Shown in pieces: positions 52,153-64,000 of a DNA stretch of 64,000 nucleotides. The notes beneath the pieces were generated by a model. That model was not told the DNA's origin, made no database searches, and saw only the letters and a program-made list of their open reading frames with translations. Origin of the DNA: Edaphochlamys debaryana (lineage: Eukaryota > Chlorophyta > Chlorophyceae > Chlamydomonadales). The position numbers and the translations under genes are program-made. Position 1 is the stretch's first letter; each line of letters begins with the position of its first letter. The DNA lies in the NCBI GenBank assembly GCA_016858145.1, contig JAEHOE010000022.1, positions 744,001-808,000 on the forward strand, given 5' to 3'.

Positions 52153-53101
52153 CCTTGCTGCATGCACAACCGCCCTTAGTCGCAGCCGGAGTTTATCTGA
52201 GTTTGGTGGTATCGTCGCATAGGCATTGTGAGCTTCATGTAGGAGCGGCAGTGTCAAAGTGCGCATGTACTTATGTGCGTGGTGTTTTTAGTGTGCGTGA
52301 TTGGTAAAAACTCAAGGCCCCAGCCGTACGTACTTGGGCCGAGGGTGGCGCCGTGTGCCTGCTAGCGCCTCCCTACTGTTAGCTTGCTCTTCTGCCAGTA
52401 GCCCGAGGGCGGGTGGGTCTGGCGTGAGCAGCGATCGCTTGTTTCGAGTTGACCCCACATACGGGCTCACACCCGTCTCGCCGCCACCGCGCGTGTCGGA
52501 GCTAGCGCGAACGCCCTATGGGAGTGGTTTCGCCGGCGTACGGGTCGTATTAGGCTCCCACGGGTCGTGGAACGGGCCCCGCGTAGTACGGACCCCCCCC
52601 CCCGCACCACGGCCCAGACCCCCCGTGCCCCTCCCCCCATTGCACAACCCCTCCAAACCGTTACACGACCCCTCCCGACCCGTGTTACCCCCTGTCTGTC
52701 CAGACACCAAAGCCCGCGCAGAATCCAAAAGGTACGAGCTGCATGGGCAACAGACGCCCTGCATGGGGCTTCAGAGTCGCCATAAATAGCTGCGCCCTTG
52801 GCCCTTGGCAGCACAACACGCAGTCTTTCAGTCTCTGGGCTCCATTGCACTTGCTTAGCGATTCCTTTGCGCCGCGCCACCTTTGCTTCGCGGCACAACA
52901 CCGTCCTTCAAACGTGAGCTCTATTTGCAATTGCTGCAGCAGTCTGCGGGGTGCACGTGCGTGTGTGTGTGCCGTCGCTCACTCGCTGCTCGCGACCCGC
53001 GACCTCCCGCGTCCCGAGCACGCAAGCGCGCGCCTGTCGCCCTAGGTGCGCCTTCCCCGCATTCAAACCCTGCCTCTCTCCTGTCACCCTCCCCCTGTAG
53101 A
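52153..53101. promoter_or_regulatory. Divergent promoter region between kinase copy 1 and the unknown six-exon gene
   Basis: About 950 bp separate the two starts. ATAAATAG at 52782-52789 is a TATA-like element 313 bp before the ATG at 53102. A patch of short ACGGGTCGT-type repeats occupies 52539-52692. Purine/pyrimidine-skewed runs (poly-C at about 52590) are also present. No further gene is seen. Confidence 0.5.
52539..52692. repeat. ACGGGTCGT-type repeats, patch 1, with inverted arms
   Basis: Direct copies (TACGGGTCGTATTA, CACGGGTCGTGGAACG) are followed by reverse-complement copies (TTACACGACCCC, CCCGACCCGTGTTACCCC). A related patch lies at 56091-56312, on the other side of the six-exon gene. 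Confidence 0.5.
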
Positions 53102-55293
53102 ATGGCCAACGTCGAGTCTCACACCATCGCTATCTCCAACGACAGCCACTGGATCTGCCGCCCCAACACCGCCGCCGGTGGCCCTCGTGGCTCCAAGTTC
53201 ACACAGCCTACCCGCCTGTGCCACAACGGCACCACGCTCAAGCGCTGCGGCAATGTCGGCCCCGTGGCGCGGATGCAGGACGTGTACTCCGCTTCCGTGC
53301 TTCCCAAGGAGGGCAACGGCACCCACCGCACGCAGGCAAGTGCAGCTGCTTACCGCCAGCCCCCACGTTCATACCGTATGCTTGTGTGCCTGCAAGGCCT
53401 TGCACTTGCCTGCCTTACGCTTGCGGGCCCCCACTTCAGTGCCTTGCTGCCTTGGGCCTTGCGCTTGAGCACCCGCACTTGATTACATCCCCATCCCCGT
53501 CTCCCCTTGCCTCCCCCTCCCCAGGTGTGGACGCCCGCCCAGCCCGTGACTCTCAGCCGCGTGTACAACAGGGCGGTGGATCCCGACACCATGTTCTTCG
53601 ACATCAGCTACGAGGCGTCCATCACCCAGCTGCGCATGGAGATCCCCTTCGTCGAGCTGTCACAAGACGACTTCGAGACCTGCACCGTCATCTACTGCCC
53701 CACCTCCCGTGCATGGGGCCTGCTCAACCAGAACCGCAGCGCCGCTTTCCTCCACCCCACACCCCGCCACACCGCCTGGCCGCTCACCAGCATTGTGGAG
53801 GGCATGATCTGGGTTGAGGTTGTCAATGTATACATATCGCGCAGGGTTGAGGACCCTGCGCTGCTCGAGGACGCTCCGTGGAGGGGCACCGCGGAGGAGA
53901 AGCTGTGGGACTCGATGATGAAGTCGGTCTCGGGGAGGCTGGGTTCCGAACCCAACACCAAAACGGGGAGGCTGGGGACGCAAGAGGGAAACGTCGTGCT
54001 GGGATGCTTGGTGGCAGCGTGAGTGCGGGGGTAGACCTCGCAGGGGTTGGACATGTAGGGGTGCCGCTGCTAATGACTAGTAGGGTTGCCGCTGCTCAAC
54101 AGTAGTAGGGTTTGCCACTGTTAGACGATGGCAGTGGTGCCGCTGCTGAACATTAGTATATAAAGCTGCGTAACGTTGTTCTGTGTGCCCCTCGTTGCAG
54201 ATACATCTGCTTCGGCTTTGCGTGGCACATCGTCAAGGATGCCTTCAAAACGGACGCGGTCACGCTGACGCCGGGCACGGGAGTTGACGTGCACACCGCG
54301 TACTGGAAGATCGTCTTCGTGAGTACGGGCAGGAAGGAGGGGGTGTGGGACGGGGCTGAAGAAACACGAGGGGAGGCAGGACGGGATGGACCTTCAGAGA
54401 AGCTCGTCTTTAAGAAGCGGACAGCCCCAGGAGTGTACGTGACTAGTGATCCCACCTTGCTATCACCTCCTTGCCAGATTTTCCTGGCGTACGTGGCGAA
54501 GAACAATCCCTCCACCGCGAACCTGCTCGCTGGCGGGTGGCCGGGCAACGAGACCATGCTGTACATCAGCAACCGCGTGCTGTTGACCAAGATCCAATCG
54601 TCGGTCACGCTGTACCAGAGTGAGTGTGAAGAAGGGGCGAATGTGCTACACGCTTGCATGAGACGCCAGTTCGTGACAGGTCACCGTGCTGAAAAAAAGG
54701 ATGATGTGATACCCCACGCTGTTGTGTTGTACCACAGAGCCCGGAACCCGGAAAGGCGCCCCCGACTTGAAGGTCCCCGCCACAATCATCGTCGAGGGCA
54801 AGACCTTGGCCTGGAACCACAAGGACACCACCGGGGAGCAGCGAGCGGAGTGGGTGGCCACCCAGGCCTCGGATGTTGCCAGCCACCTGCTCGTCAAATG
54901 CAACATCACGTCTGCGGGTAAGCACCATCGACGCATGGCCTGGGATTGGGTTAAGGCTGACGCTTCGGGTTGCAACCCCGATTGGGCTTGGGCGTGGGCT
55001 TGAGCTTGGGCTAGGGTCGGGGTGTTGGGCTTGTGCTTGGTCCTGGGTGTTAGGCTTGGGCTTCATTCTGCGTGGGCTGGGGCTATAGCACATCGCGTGC
55101 TGACTCTGTCTTCTGCCCTTCTCCCACCTATGCAGACGCTGCCAGGAGCTTCATGACCTACCTGTGGGACCCCAGCAAGGAGCTGCAGCCCCAGCTGACT
55201 GGGCTCACGGAGACGATCATCAACAACAGGGTCAAGGAGATGGAGGCCAAGCACGGCGCGCCCGCTGCCTGGCCCGCCGACGCGGCGGCTGCA

Positions 55294-55324
<31 letters not shown>

Positions 55325-55728
55325 GGAACGCGGGCCGCGGCGGCAGAGGGGGCAGCGGCGGCAGAGCGGGCCGCGGCGGCGACGGGGCAGCGGCAGCGAG
55401 GGGCGCAGGCGGCACGGCCTCTGATGGGGCAGCGGAGTCGGAGGAGGAGGAGGAGGTGCCGCAGGCCAACACGCGGGCCGCACGGGAGCGGGAAGGGGAT
55501 GGGGAGGAGGAGGCGCCGCTGCGAAAGCGCCCCTCGAGGCCCAGCAGGCGGGCATTGGCCGCCGCGGAGGCAGTTGCAGCTGTACAGGAAGCAATCGCTT
55601 CCGGTGGCGAGGAAAGTGGGGAGGAGGGCAGGAAGAAGGTGAAGGGCAAGAAGGCGGGGCGCTCGACAGGGGCAAACCTGGTGGCCAAAGCCGCGGACGT
55701 GCAAGCGAAGGGAAAGGGCAAGAAATAG
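53102..55728 (+). CDS. Unknown six-exon protein, 586 residues, lysine-rich tail
   Basis: I do not recognise the family. Phase-matched exons are 53102-53335, 53525-54018, 54201-54318, 54478-54619, 54738-54917 and 55136-55728 (TAG at 55726-55728), totalling 1,761 bp. The first intron has a GC donor (GCAAGT), the only GC-AG junction found; the others are GT-AG. The first 430 residues look globular, with no signal peptide or membrane segment. The last exon has an alanine run coded by a GCG/GGC microsatellite (about 55280-55325), Gly/Arg repeats, an acidic EEEEE stretch and several KKxKGKK basic clusters, suggesting a nuclear or nucleic-acid-binding tail. It lies between two related kinase genes and is bracketed by ACGGGTCGT-type repeats. 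It is probably a host gene, but a mobile origin is possible. Confidence 0.68.
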
Positions 55729-56090
55729 GGGGTTTTGGGGGCCGCGGGGGGGGGGGGTAAGGGGCTGTGGGACAGTAAGAACAATGGGCAAGGGCGGCTG
55801 GGGTTGCAGACTGGCAATCAACTCCTGACGGCATGACATAACTGACTATAACAGCACGGGCACATGGATGCCTGGTTTACGCATGGATGATGCATCAACA
55901 TATGTTTGCTTGGCAAGTTTCCGAATGGATGGAGCTTGCCTGGTTTGCGCTTGGATGGATGCCTGGTTACACGTGGGCGTGTGCCTGCTTGCTGGTTACA
56001 GCTGCTTGACTGAGAGCGCATTGATTGCTGCCTGTCAGGCTGGTTTTGCACAGCTGGACGGAAGGATGCTTGGCGGACTGCTGCAGGCTG
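55729..56090. other. Intergenic with degenerate ATGGATG/CTGGTT repeats
   Basis: A poly-G run at about 55747 is followed by imperfect repeats around GGATGGATGCCTGGTTTACGC (about 55860-56060). No supported gene is seen. Confidence 0.4.
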
Positions 56091-56312
56091 GTTACACGGG
56101 TCGTATTACGGGTCGTGGTACGTGCTGCTCGTGTAACGGATCATGGTACGAACGCCCCTCGTAACACGGGGGGGTCGTTGTACAGGTCGGGTTAAAAAGG
56201 GGGGCGTACTACGGGATAACCCGTTGTATGGGTCGGGTTAGGGAGGAAGCCGTAACACGGGGGCAGGTCGTGGTACGGGAGAGGGTCTTACACGGGGCGT
56301 AGGACGCTACCC
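56091..56312. repeat. ACGGGTCGT-type repeats, patch 2
   Basis: It contains TTACACGGGTCGTATTACGGGTCGTGGTACG near its left edge, GTAACACGGGGG twice, and GGTCGGGTTA twice. It is related to patch 1 at 52539-52692 in both orientations. Confidence 0.5.
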
Positions 56313-57392
56313 CCCTCCCATAGGGGCGGCAGAGCATCGCCGAGCACAAAATTGAAACTCGACAGAGCCAAAACTCACCGAGTTCCTTGTAAGAGGTGTC
56401 GACGCCATGCTGTTGCTCTACGCACGTCTGCTCTGACAGACGTCGCTGCCAAACGTTGATACGTCGATGCATCGGTGCTTTCCGGTCGACCGGACGACGA
56501 CGTCGTCGCCGATCCGTAGGGTCAGCGGCAGGCCCTCAGGACGCACAGGTCGCACTTCTGCAGCTCGCGATATGTGGCGTCGCTTGTTCGTGCGCAGCTC
56601 TAACGCAACAAGACTTGTGTTGGGTTTTGGCGGGCGTGTGTCAATCCGCACTTCCTCGGCCCCGCCCCGCCCGCTCGCGCTGTGTACCTTCGCCGCGCCC
56701 CCAACTCGCGACCCTCCCCTCTTCGTCACAACTCACCACAACCTTACGCGCCAGATGCCAGCTTGCGGTTGTGTGCGGTGGAAACGCGTGCGGCAAGCCT
56801 ATAACAGATGGAACTACCAGTGCTCGCCAGTGCCTGCATGGCCGGTCGTGCCCGGGCTTCTGCTTTTGAGGACGTGTATCCGATGGCGGACATACAGCTT
56901 CAGCAATACTGGTTGCCCACCTAGCGCGGAACTTGGCTTACCGCCTGTGTCGCTCCATGTGAAAGTAGATCGTTGCCGATGACACCTTTAGCTTGATCGG
57001 CAAGTTTGGCGCAGCGTGCGGGCTGTAACGCTGCACAGCGCTGCAGAACTGTTGGTACGCGCCTTCTGCCCATCTGGCCCAGCGCTCAGGGTTTAGGGGC
57101 CGCGAAGGCCGCGCTGGGCCATACCTAACAACAGATAGCGGTTTCATCTGACCGCATGCAAGTGTGGAGTGATGGCATTGTGGTGTGCTGAAGCCCGGGA
57201 GCGCTCAACCCTCTTCAACGACTTGGTTGCCAGCAAGTACCAATGGGCTATCAAAATGGTTGAAGCCTAGAGCGACCCGCAAGAGCAAGAAGGGTAGGCA
57301 TGCGGATTGACCTCCATCCTGGGGGCGCAACGCATCCGGGGGTGTCACAGTCCCTCCCATAGGGGCCCTCATCCCGAGCACACACGCCCTAA
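56313..57392. other. Unassigned stretch upstream of the F-box gene
   Basis: Several frames are open (for example 56396-56869), but none has domain or codon character that sets it apart. It may hold 5' exons of the following F-box gene, because CCTTGCAG just before 57402 looks like a splice acceptor. Nothing else is supported. Confidence 0.3.
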
Positions 57393-58631
57393 TTGCCCTT
57401 GCAGGCCGGGGCCTTCGTCCACCCGTACCCCCAGCACGCCCCTGCTGCACCTGGACTGCGTGAGGGACGCGGGGGACGGCTGCGAGCTGCTCGCCGCGCT
57501 GGACCGCGGCGCTGCGCCCCGCCGCCACAACAGGGCCTTCCATGGAGGGGCAATGACGGACTGCCTGGCAGGCAGACCACGCAGTCAGCGCAGCCACTGC
57601 AGCAACGTAGCTGCGTAGGCCCAGCTCAAGAGCGGACAGCAGCCAAGAGGGTGAACGTGCCGTCAAGGTCAAGCGCGCGCGGCTGGGAGACGGGGCGGAC
57701 GGCTGGGGACCACGCCCTCGCGGAGGCCAGGGCACTTGGGGTGCACCTGCGGGCCGCACTCAGGCACCGCGGCCCCGGGCCGTGCCCGCTCTTCCTCTCC
57801 GTCGTCCCGGCGTGCAGTGACCCGCTGTACGGCAATCCGTACTTCGTGGCGGCGGCGTGCGTGGGCGCAGTCCATGCCGAAGACGTAGGGCGCGAGCTGT
57901 TCATTCCCCAGTCACGGCAGCTGGGAACTCTGTTCAGCAGGCCAGCGCTGCTTGCTGCCCGGCCCGGAACGGACGGCTCCGGACTGCCGGGCTACAGCCC
58001 CTCGCCTGCGTTCGCGCGGCTGTGGGGGCAGGGCTGGGCGCAAGGGCCCAGGGGTCGGCTGGCGGCCTCGTCGCAGAAACCCCCTCCGATCCACCAGGTG
58101 CGAGGAAGGGGGGTCGCGCAAGGGTCGGGCGAATTGAAACACGTACCGTGCGGTGCATTGGTTACAGTAATATGCTCAAGTGTCTGCCGTACCTGTCGTG
58201 CCTGCCGTACAGGTGCTGCCGGACGCCCTGGTTGAGCGCTGCCTGCAGCCGCTCGGTCCCCAGAGCCTGGCCTTGGCGCTGTGCGTGTGCCGGCGCTGGC
58301 GGCAGCTGCTGAGCGCTGCGCCCTGGGTCGCGGCGAAGAAGCAGGAGGGCAGGGCCCCGGGGGTGCAGCGGGCGCACGAGCGGCATGAACGGCGGTGGAG
58401 GGAGGAGGCGCAGGGCTGCATGCGGCCCTCTAGCGTGCAGCAGGTCAAAGGGTGCGGGGGATCTGCCCCCCCGGGGGAACACGCTCCGTTAGGGCCATTC
58501 TGCAGGAGCAGGAGCTGGAGGAGGTGGGGCGGGAGGCGCTAGAGGACAGCAGTGAGGACTACCTCACGGACTCAGACAGCGAGTTTGAGCGCTGGCGTGC
58601 CCGGTGTCGGCGCAGGGGCCGACACCGCTGA
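57393..58631 (+). CDS. F-box protein (5' end uncertain)
   Basis: The F-box is clear after 58213: VLPDALVERCLQPL, then LALALCVCRRWRQLLSAAPW, the L-P...L...C..W..L pattern that binds SKP1 in SCF ubiquitin ligases. It is joined upstream by a 115-bp intron (58098-58212, GTGCGA...TACAG, phase 0) to a frame ending KPPPIHQ. Downstream a 62-bp intron (58444-58505, GTCAAA...TGCAG, phase 0) joins it to an acidic last exon ending TGA 58629-58631. The upstream exons (57.4-58.1 kb) contain a plausible globular segment (PLYGNPYFVAAACVGAVHAEDV), but two frames compete before about 57650, so the start and first exons are not settled. There is no substrate-binding repeat after the F-box. Expected role: ubiquitin-ligase receptor. 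Confidence 0.5.
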
Positions 58632-59789
58632 TTGCAGCCAGGGGCAAACGGCTGTGGTCGCAGGTGGAGGGCAGGAGGATAAGACGCTGAGCGTGGCGAT
58701 GTGGCAGTTGGGGGGCCCGAGCAGGATGGACGTGGTTGGTGGGCGGTCGGTGGAGTGCTGAGGGCAGCGAAATCTGACTCGAGACTCGTGACTCGAGCAG
58801 GAAGCTCGACGTGCGGGTGGAAAGTCTGATCAGGACGGATACGCAGAGGGATGAAGATGGACACGGGTTAAGGGCCACGGAGCCAGGCTGAAGCAAAGGA
58901 CCCCGGGGATTCTGTGCTCGCAGGGGCCGTGCAGCTTAGTCCGGACGACGTCGAAGGGGGATGCAGCTGAACGCAACTAGGCTGTGCGCAACGCAACAGA
59001 AAGAGGGACAGGCCCCCGGGGATCCACGGGACCTTTGCCGTCAGCACGACCGGCCTGACATGGTACCCACGTCGCGATTTACACGGGCTGTGTTGAGTTC
59101 TCGCCGCCGCTGGCTGCAGCTGAAGCAGACGCGCAAAGCCCAAGGGTTGAGGCCTCAACCGGACACGGTGCAGGCATGCACCCACATGTAACTCTACGTC
59201 CCTGCACCATCCCTTTCAATGCAGCGTGGCGTCCAACGTATGGGTCCTTCTTACTTCTGGCCGACCAGAACATCAGTACACAGTAAAACAGTGTCATGGC
59301 GCCGAGTCCCGTCGAGCCCTGCCTCCCCAGGTGCGGCCAGGCAAATGCCCCTTCATGCTTTTGTCCCCATAACGTGCTCACCAGGGCGTCTTGCTCCATG
59401 CCATTGCCGCCGGCATCACGCACGTCACCGGGATCTGCCGACCGACGAACGCCGTACACTCTCTTCAAACAGGACATAAGACATGTCCTCCCACGAACCA
59501 CCCAATTCTCACCCGCCCCACAGTACCCTTGCAGACGCGCCCCTACCGGCATACATCTATGCAGCGCATCAAATAACACTTGGCTGCCTTAGGCATGCAG
59601 CCTTACGTCTCTGCAAAGTGCCCCTGCGTCTCCTTGGCATTTTATTGTCCCCACGCTAACAAACGGCACACCTGACAATAAGTGGTTGCCAAAACTCACT
59701 TGATACGCATAGCTGCATGATATTGCCGCGTATGCTATGCCATGACCAACACACAACACGGCAAGGCGGCGGAGGGACTTTCGTGACGA
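58632..59789. other. Intergenic region, nothing supported
   Basis: Short frames on both strands only. No promoter, RNA gene or repeat family was recognised. Confidence 0.35.
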
Positions 59790-60161
59790 GCTAGCATGCA
59801 GACGCACGCAGACGCGCAAGCAAGGATGAATGCCACCCGACTCCTTCCCGAACCTTTAAAAGGACCGAGCAGGGAGGTACGAAGCAGCGAGCGATAGAGC
59901 AACGAACAAGACGAAGCCCTTGTCCCAACAGACGTCAAAACAGGCGCTCCACTACTTGGGGGGCACATGACACGGGAGCTCATAACAAACGACATATAGA
60001 TGCGGGGAGGTTCTGTCCAAACCGAGTGCATCACGACGTCAGGAGATCCCAGGGTTCAGCCGCAAGTCCCTCTGACCCGAGGGGAGCAAGGCCCCTAGCT
60101 TCATAATAACAAAGCGGGCTTGATTGGTCCATACGACGATTCTACACCCGGTAGGCAGGCA
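59790..60161. repeat. 3' flank duplicated with the second kinase gene
   Basis: This matches 43890-44241. The minus-strand poly(A) position reads TGTAG here (around 60132-60136) instead of TGTAA, so the second kinase gene may use another signal. Confidence 0.55.
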
Positions 60162-63100
60162 CTAACTGCTGACGGTCGACTGAAGCAATGCGTGTTCGTC
60201 AAGGCGAGCCAGCCCAGCCCGCTCCTGCTCGCGCTCCCGCACTTGTGACGGCCGCACAGCCGGCGAGAGCTGCAGAGCCGGTGAGGCGAAGGCTGGTCCC
60301 TGCCGCTCCGCCGCCAGCGCCTCCGCGGCTTCACTCAGGCGCTCTAGCACCTGGGGAGGCAGGGCGGCAGGAAGCAAGGAGCAGCACTGGGAATGGTGCA
60401 CAACCCAGCTGCAATCCTGCTCCGTCCCAGCCCCTGTGCCCCGCGCCCACCGTACCTGGTCCATGGTCGGGCGGTCCGCCGGGTTCTGAGACAGGCACGC
60501 CTCCGCCAGGGCCCCCAGCCTTGGCAGGCAGCCCCCGCCCGCAGAGGGCAGTGCGTCTAGGAGCCGGCTCGGCTTCCACGCGTCACCGAGACCCGCCGCC
60601 GCCTGCCGCCGCCACATGCTCCTCGCACTATCGCCGAGGATCAGCTCCAGCAGCAGCACCCCGTAAGCGTGGGCGTCGCTTGCCGGGCTGATGCGGCCAG
60701 TCGCCGAAACTTCCGGTGCCATGTAGAGGGGCGTTCCCTGTTCGGATGGATGGGAGGAGGGGGTCTCAGCTCAGCCGGGCCTTGCCAAGCAATGACCATT
60801 CGCATATCGAGCTACAGATGGCCCCCCCCCCTCAACCTCACCTGGCAGTGCCCGCTCGCGTGTGTGGCATCGGCTCCCATCCGCACGCTGAGGCCGAAAT
60901 CTGCCACCTTGCCAGCCACGGGCGGGCGGTGCGCGGCGGCGGCCAGGCGGCGGCGGCACCCCGCCTCCGTCGCATCCACCCCCACCTCGCCCTCGCCGCC
61001 TGCCGCCGCCTCAGCTGCGTCTGCTCCGGTCCTGGCCGCGAGCAGGATGTTGCCGGATGAGATGTCGCCGTGGACGATGCCCGCGGCGTGTGCGTGGCGG
61101 AGGCCGGCGGCCACGTCAGCGGCGAGGTGGATGGCGGCGGCGGCGGCGAGGGGGTCTCCCAACACCGCACCACAGAACTTGCTGCCTCCCGCAAGACCCG
61201 CCTCTGCAGCGCATAAGCACACACAACACATGCAATGCATGAGTTACAGAGAAGACACTCAATGCACCTCCATTAAAGCTACGCTGCAATGCTCACCCAG
61301 CGCTGTCATCAGGGAGCCTCCGGCGCAGAGCTCTTGCACCGTGATGAGTTGGTAGGCGTCCGGGGCTGGGGGGGCTGCCCCCTGACCGCCAATACCCAGA
61401 ATTGAGTCCTCGTCTGAGGATGCGTTGCGCCCTTCCGTGCTGGGCCCGTGCTGTACGGCAAGGGGTCGGATGTCGTACGCGTACGTCGCCACGAGGTTGG
61501 GGTGTGCGAGGGAGGTCCCGATGGCCGCTTCGAGGAGGATGCGGTAGCGCCGCCGCCCCTCGGCGCCGAGCATTTCGTCGACCACCACCTGAGGTACAGC
61601 GATGGTTGGTCAGGATTATTGCAGATTGGCATGCCATTTGCTAGGCGTCATATGCATCTCTAGGTGTAAACAGGTAGGAGCATCCCTCCTCCCTCACCTG
61701 AATCTTGGCGGCGACCGGCAGCCCCCGCCACGTGCCTGGGTGACGTGGACACACAGCGGAACAGAAAGTGAGGTGTCTGATCTCGTTTCGGACTGCAAGC
61801 GCCACAGTAGCTACTAGGGGCCTTGCGTTTGCGACAGGGCTCACCTAGGTACACGGAGCCAAAGGAACCGCGCCCCAGGATCGCCCCAAGCGTCAGCTCG
61901 GTCCCGCCTCGTTTGGACGAGGCAGCGTCTCCGGTGCTATCGTTCGCCTCGCCCTCAGCTGCCGCAATCTCGTCCTGCACAGACTCTACAGCGGCGGCCC
62001 AAGCGTCCGCCCCACGGGCTGGCACGAATGCGGGTAGGCGCTTCGAGATGCCCTCTGCGCGCAGGCGGGTCAAGCAACAGCTCAGATCATGGCAAGGCAT
62101 CCCTTCCGGGCAAGGCAGGAACACGTTCCCGCCAACCGTTCTGCGCAAAGGCGCAACCCGCCGTGCACCACCGACCTGACGCAAGGCGGATCCTCCGTGG
62201 CCTCGCCTCCTGCCCCTCCTCCGCCCCGCTGGCATTTGCGTTTAGGAGCTCCGTCTCCCGTAGCATTAGGTAATTCAGGTACGACACATCCAGTGCATCC
62301 GCCGCATCCCGCCCGGCCCTCTGCTGCCCTCCGTCAATGCTGCTGCCTGACCCTCCCAGCAAGGATACGTCCCCCGGGGCCGCGGGGGTGGCGGGCTGGG
62401 GCGTACCATCCGCAGCGGGGGCCGGCGCAACGCGAATACTCCGGAAGCTGGAGACGCGTGGGCCCCCGTCAGCGGCCCTGGGGCTTGTGGCGGGTCCCAC
62501 GCTGCCACTCGCGCCCATGACCACAAGCCCAAAGCTCTGCATGCGGCCGCTGTTCGATGACTGCAATCCGGGGCTGCATGGTCCCATGCGGGGCTGCGTC
62601 TCCACGACGGGTACGGCAGCAGCGCCCGTGATACCGGTGTCGCCCGCGTCACCTCCCGAGTCCGCGCGAGAATCGGTGTGGCGAGCAGACGGCGTCTGCG
62701 TGCCAAGGATTGCGGTCCAGTTGCCGGTACTGGTGCTGATGTTGTTGTTGGTATTGCTGTTGGCTCGTACGGCGATCTTGGAGCGACCTTCATTGGCACT
62801 GACCACGTTGAAGTTCAAGGTGCTGAGCGCCAAAGAGGTTCGAGGTGAGCCTCCCTTGCTGCTCCCAGCGCCCGCGTCCCGTTCTTGCCGCCGTTTCCGA
62901 CGCCGTGCCAGCATGACTAATGCCAGCAGGGCGAGTAGCAGGATCGTGGCGACTGGAACCACCGCCGCCACCACCACCACCCAGGGCCGATCGTCCGCAG
63001 GGCCGGCGCCGTCGGCAGGAGCGGTCTGGATGGATGCTCCGCGGGGTTCGGTAGTCGGGGGGGTAATTGGGGGCAGGGGCGGCAGCGGCGGCTCCAGGCC

Positions 63101-64000
63101 TTGAGCGAGGAGCGGGGTGCTGGGCCCTTGGGCGACTGCCCCTGGGGAAGAGCCAATACTTGTTGGACGCCGAGGGGAAGAGGGCGGCGACGGAGACGGT
63201 CGGGGCAGGGGAGGCGGCGGAGAAGGCGGGGCAGCGGGGACGGGCGGAGGAGCAGGGGCCGAGGGTGGCGGCGAGCAGGCGGTGGAGAGGCCGGGGCTGA
63301 GGGCGGGGTCCAGAAGGGCGGGGTCTGGGACGAAACGCAGAGAGGGGGCGTCAAGCGGCGTACTGCTCTGGACGACCACGTCCGTACCCGTCCAGCCCCG
63401 AAACGTGATCGTGCTGAAGTGCACGGTCGTGTCGTTGTACGACAGTACGTCACTGGCCCTGGCGTAGGCGGACAGCAGCGCACGGGGGCAGCTCAGGGCC
63501 ACAGCCTCTGCCGCGGCGAGGTCAGCTGCTGTTAGGGCTGCCGCCGGAGGCGGCGGGGGCTGCGATGCCTGCTGCAGCCAGCGCCCCTGCTGCGCCAGGC
63601 GCCTCGAGCCCGGGTAGCCCAGGGCCGCAGTGGGTGTGGCTCCGGGGCTGGGCGGCAGGCGCCCCGCCTCTCGCAAGACGCCCAGGAGCAGGCTCAGCTC
63701 AGCCGGGGGCACCACGATTGTCACGTTGCGGAGGGAGAGCGGCGAGGGGCCAGCGGAGGAAGACCTGCGGACGGAGGAGGACCAAAAAGGCAAAGGAATT
63801 TCTGAGATGTGGCCCTTTGGAAGGTAGCCTTGCTGAAGACAAGCGGAGGCCGCACTGCACACCGACCTGTCAAAGTCGAACATCCACAGCGCAAGCGACA
63901 GGCCGGCGAGGGCAGTGTCTACAGTCAAAGGCGGGCTGGGTGGCGCAGGGTTGTCAGGGGGGGTAGGAGGCGAGGGTGGCGGAGCTGGGCTGTCGGGTGG
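60162..64000 (-). CDS. Receptor-like protein kinase (TKL-type), copy 2, 5' end outside the window
   Basis: This is a close paralogue of 44242-52152. The stop is at 60162-60164 and the gene runs off the right edge within the ectodomain, so the signal peptide is not visible. From the edge inward there are: an ectodomain segment (LSLALWMFDFD); the proline-rich stalk (about 63100-63290); a membrane helix at about 62970-62900 followed by RRKRR; a Ser/Gly-rich juxtamembrane region; then a kinase with GRGSFGSVYLG, VAAKIQ, VQELCAGGS, HGDISSGN, VADFGLS and MAPEV. The same Gly replaces Arg of HRD. Differences from copy 1 include an Asn/Thr-rich insertion (about 62730-62760) and several small indels. 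All exons seen remain open, so both copies look functional. Confidence 0.7.

Noticed and set aside
1..64000. tRNA, rRNA, riboswitch or other structural RNA genes
   Set aside because: None was recognised on either strand by reading. A covariance-model scan would be needed to exclude short ones.

Overview
The window reads as nuclear DNA of a volvocine/Chlamydomonas-type green alga. The evidence is high GC, short GT-AG introns, TGTAA poly(A)-type signals, receptor-like kinases with proline-rich stalks, and a crowd of LINE and Helitron elements. No tRNA, rRNA, CRISPR or prokaryotic operon was seen. All calls come from reading the sequence; no database was searched.

Positions 1-41149 hold two head-to-tail units of one very large Helitron-like (rolling-circle) element. 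Unit A (1-14708) is only the right-hand part, starting inside the helicase. Unit B (about 14709-41149) looks complete. Position 1 of unit A aligns with 24902 of unit B, and the homology stops abruptly at 14708/41149, 46 nt after a perfect 9-bp hairpin. Unit B carries one long spliced coding region: OTU-type cysteine protease, acidic and RGG segments, PHD finger, chromodomain, HUH/two-tyrosine Rep and Pif1-like helicase (15903-26733). Splice phases suggest all of these may form a single polyprotein of about 3,240 residues. Both units also carry a cargo block downstream of the helicase: cargo genes 1 and 2 (unknown), a minus-strand gene 3 (unknown), and an F-box/LRR-like gene 4.

The cargo F-box/LRR-like gene has been hit by a different retroelement in each unit. 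In unit A it is a 5'-truncated APE-type LINE (7078-13794, 10-bp target duplication) with an in-frame 1,620-bp internal tandem duplication and a proline-codon minisatellite inside the reverse transcriptase. In unit B it is an 8.5-kb tandem dimer (30814-39336, 12-bp target duplication). Its long minus-strand protein has RNase H, a CCHC finger and a restriction-like endonuclease, but no visible reverse transcriptase. An intact, diverged paralogue of the F-box/LRR-like gene lies just beyond the element at 41459-43316.

Positions 43.9-64 kb look like host genome. Two closely related minus-strand receptor-like kinase genes (44242-52152, and 60162 running off the right edge) flank a six-exon plus-strand gene of unknown function (53102-55728) and an F-box gene (ending at 58631). 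Both Helitron units are visibly decaying through nonsense changes, frameshifts and deletions. Their near-identity to each other and the near-perfect internal repeats point to recent activity, although assembly artefacts should be excluded.
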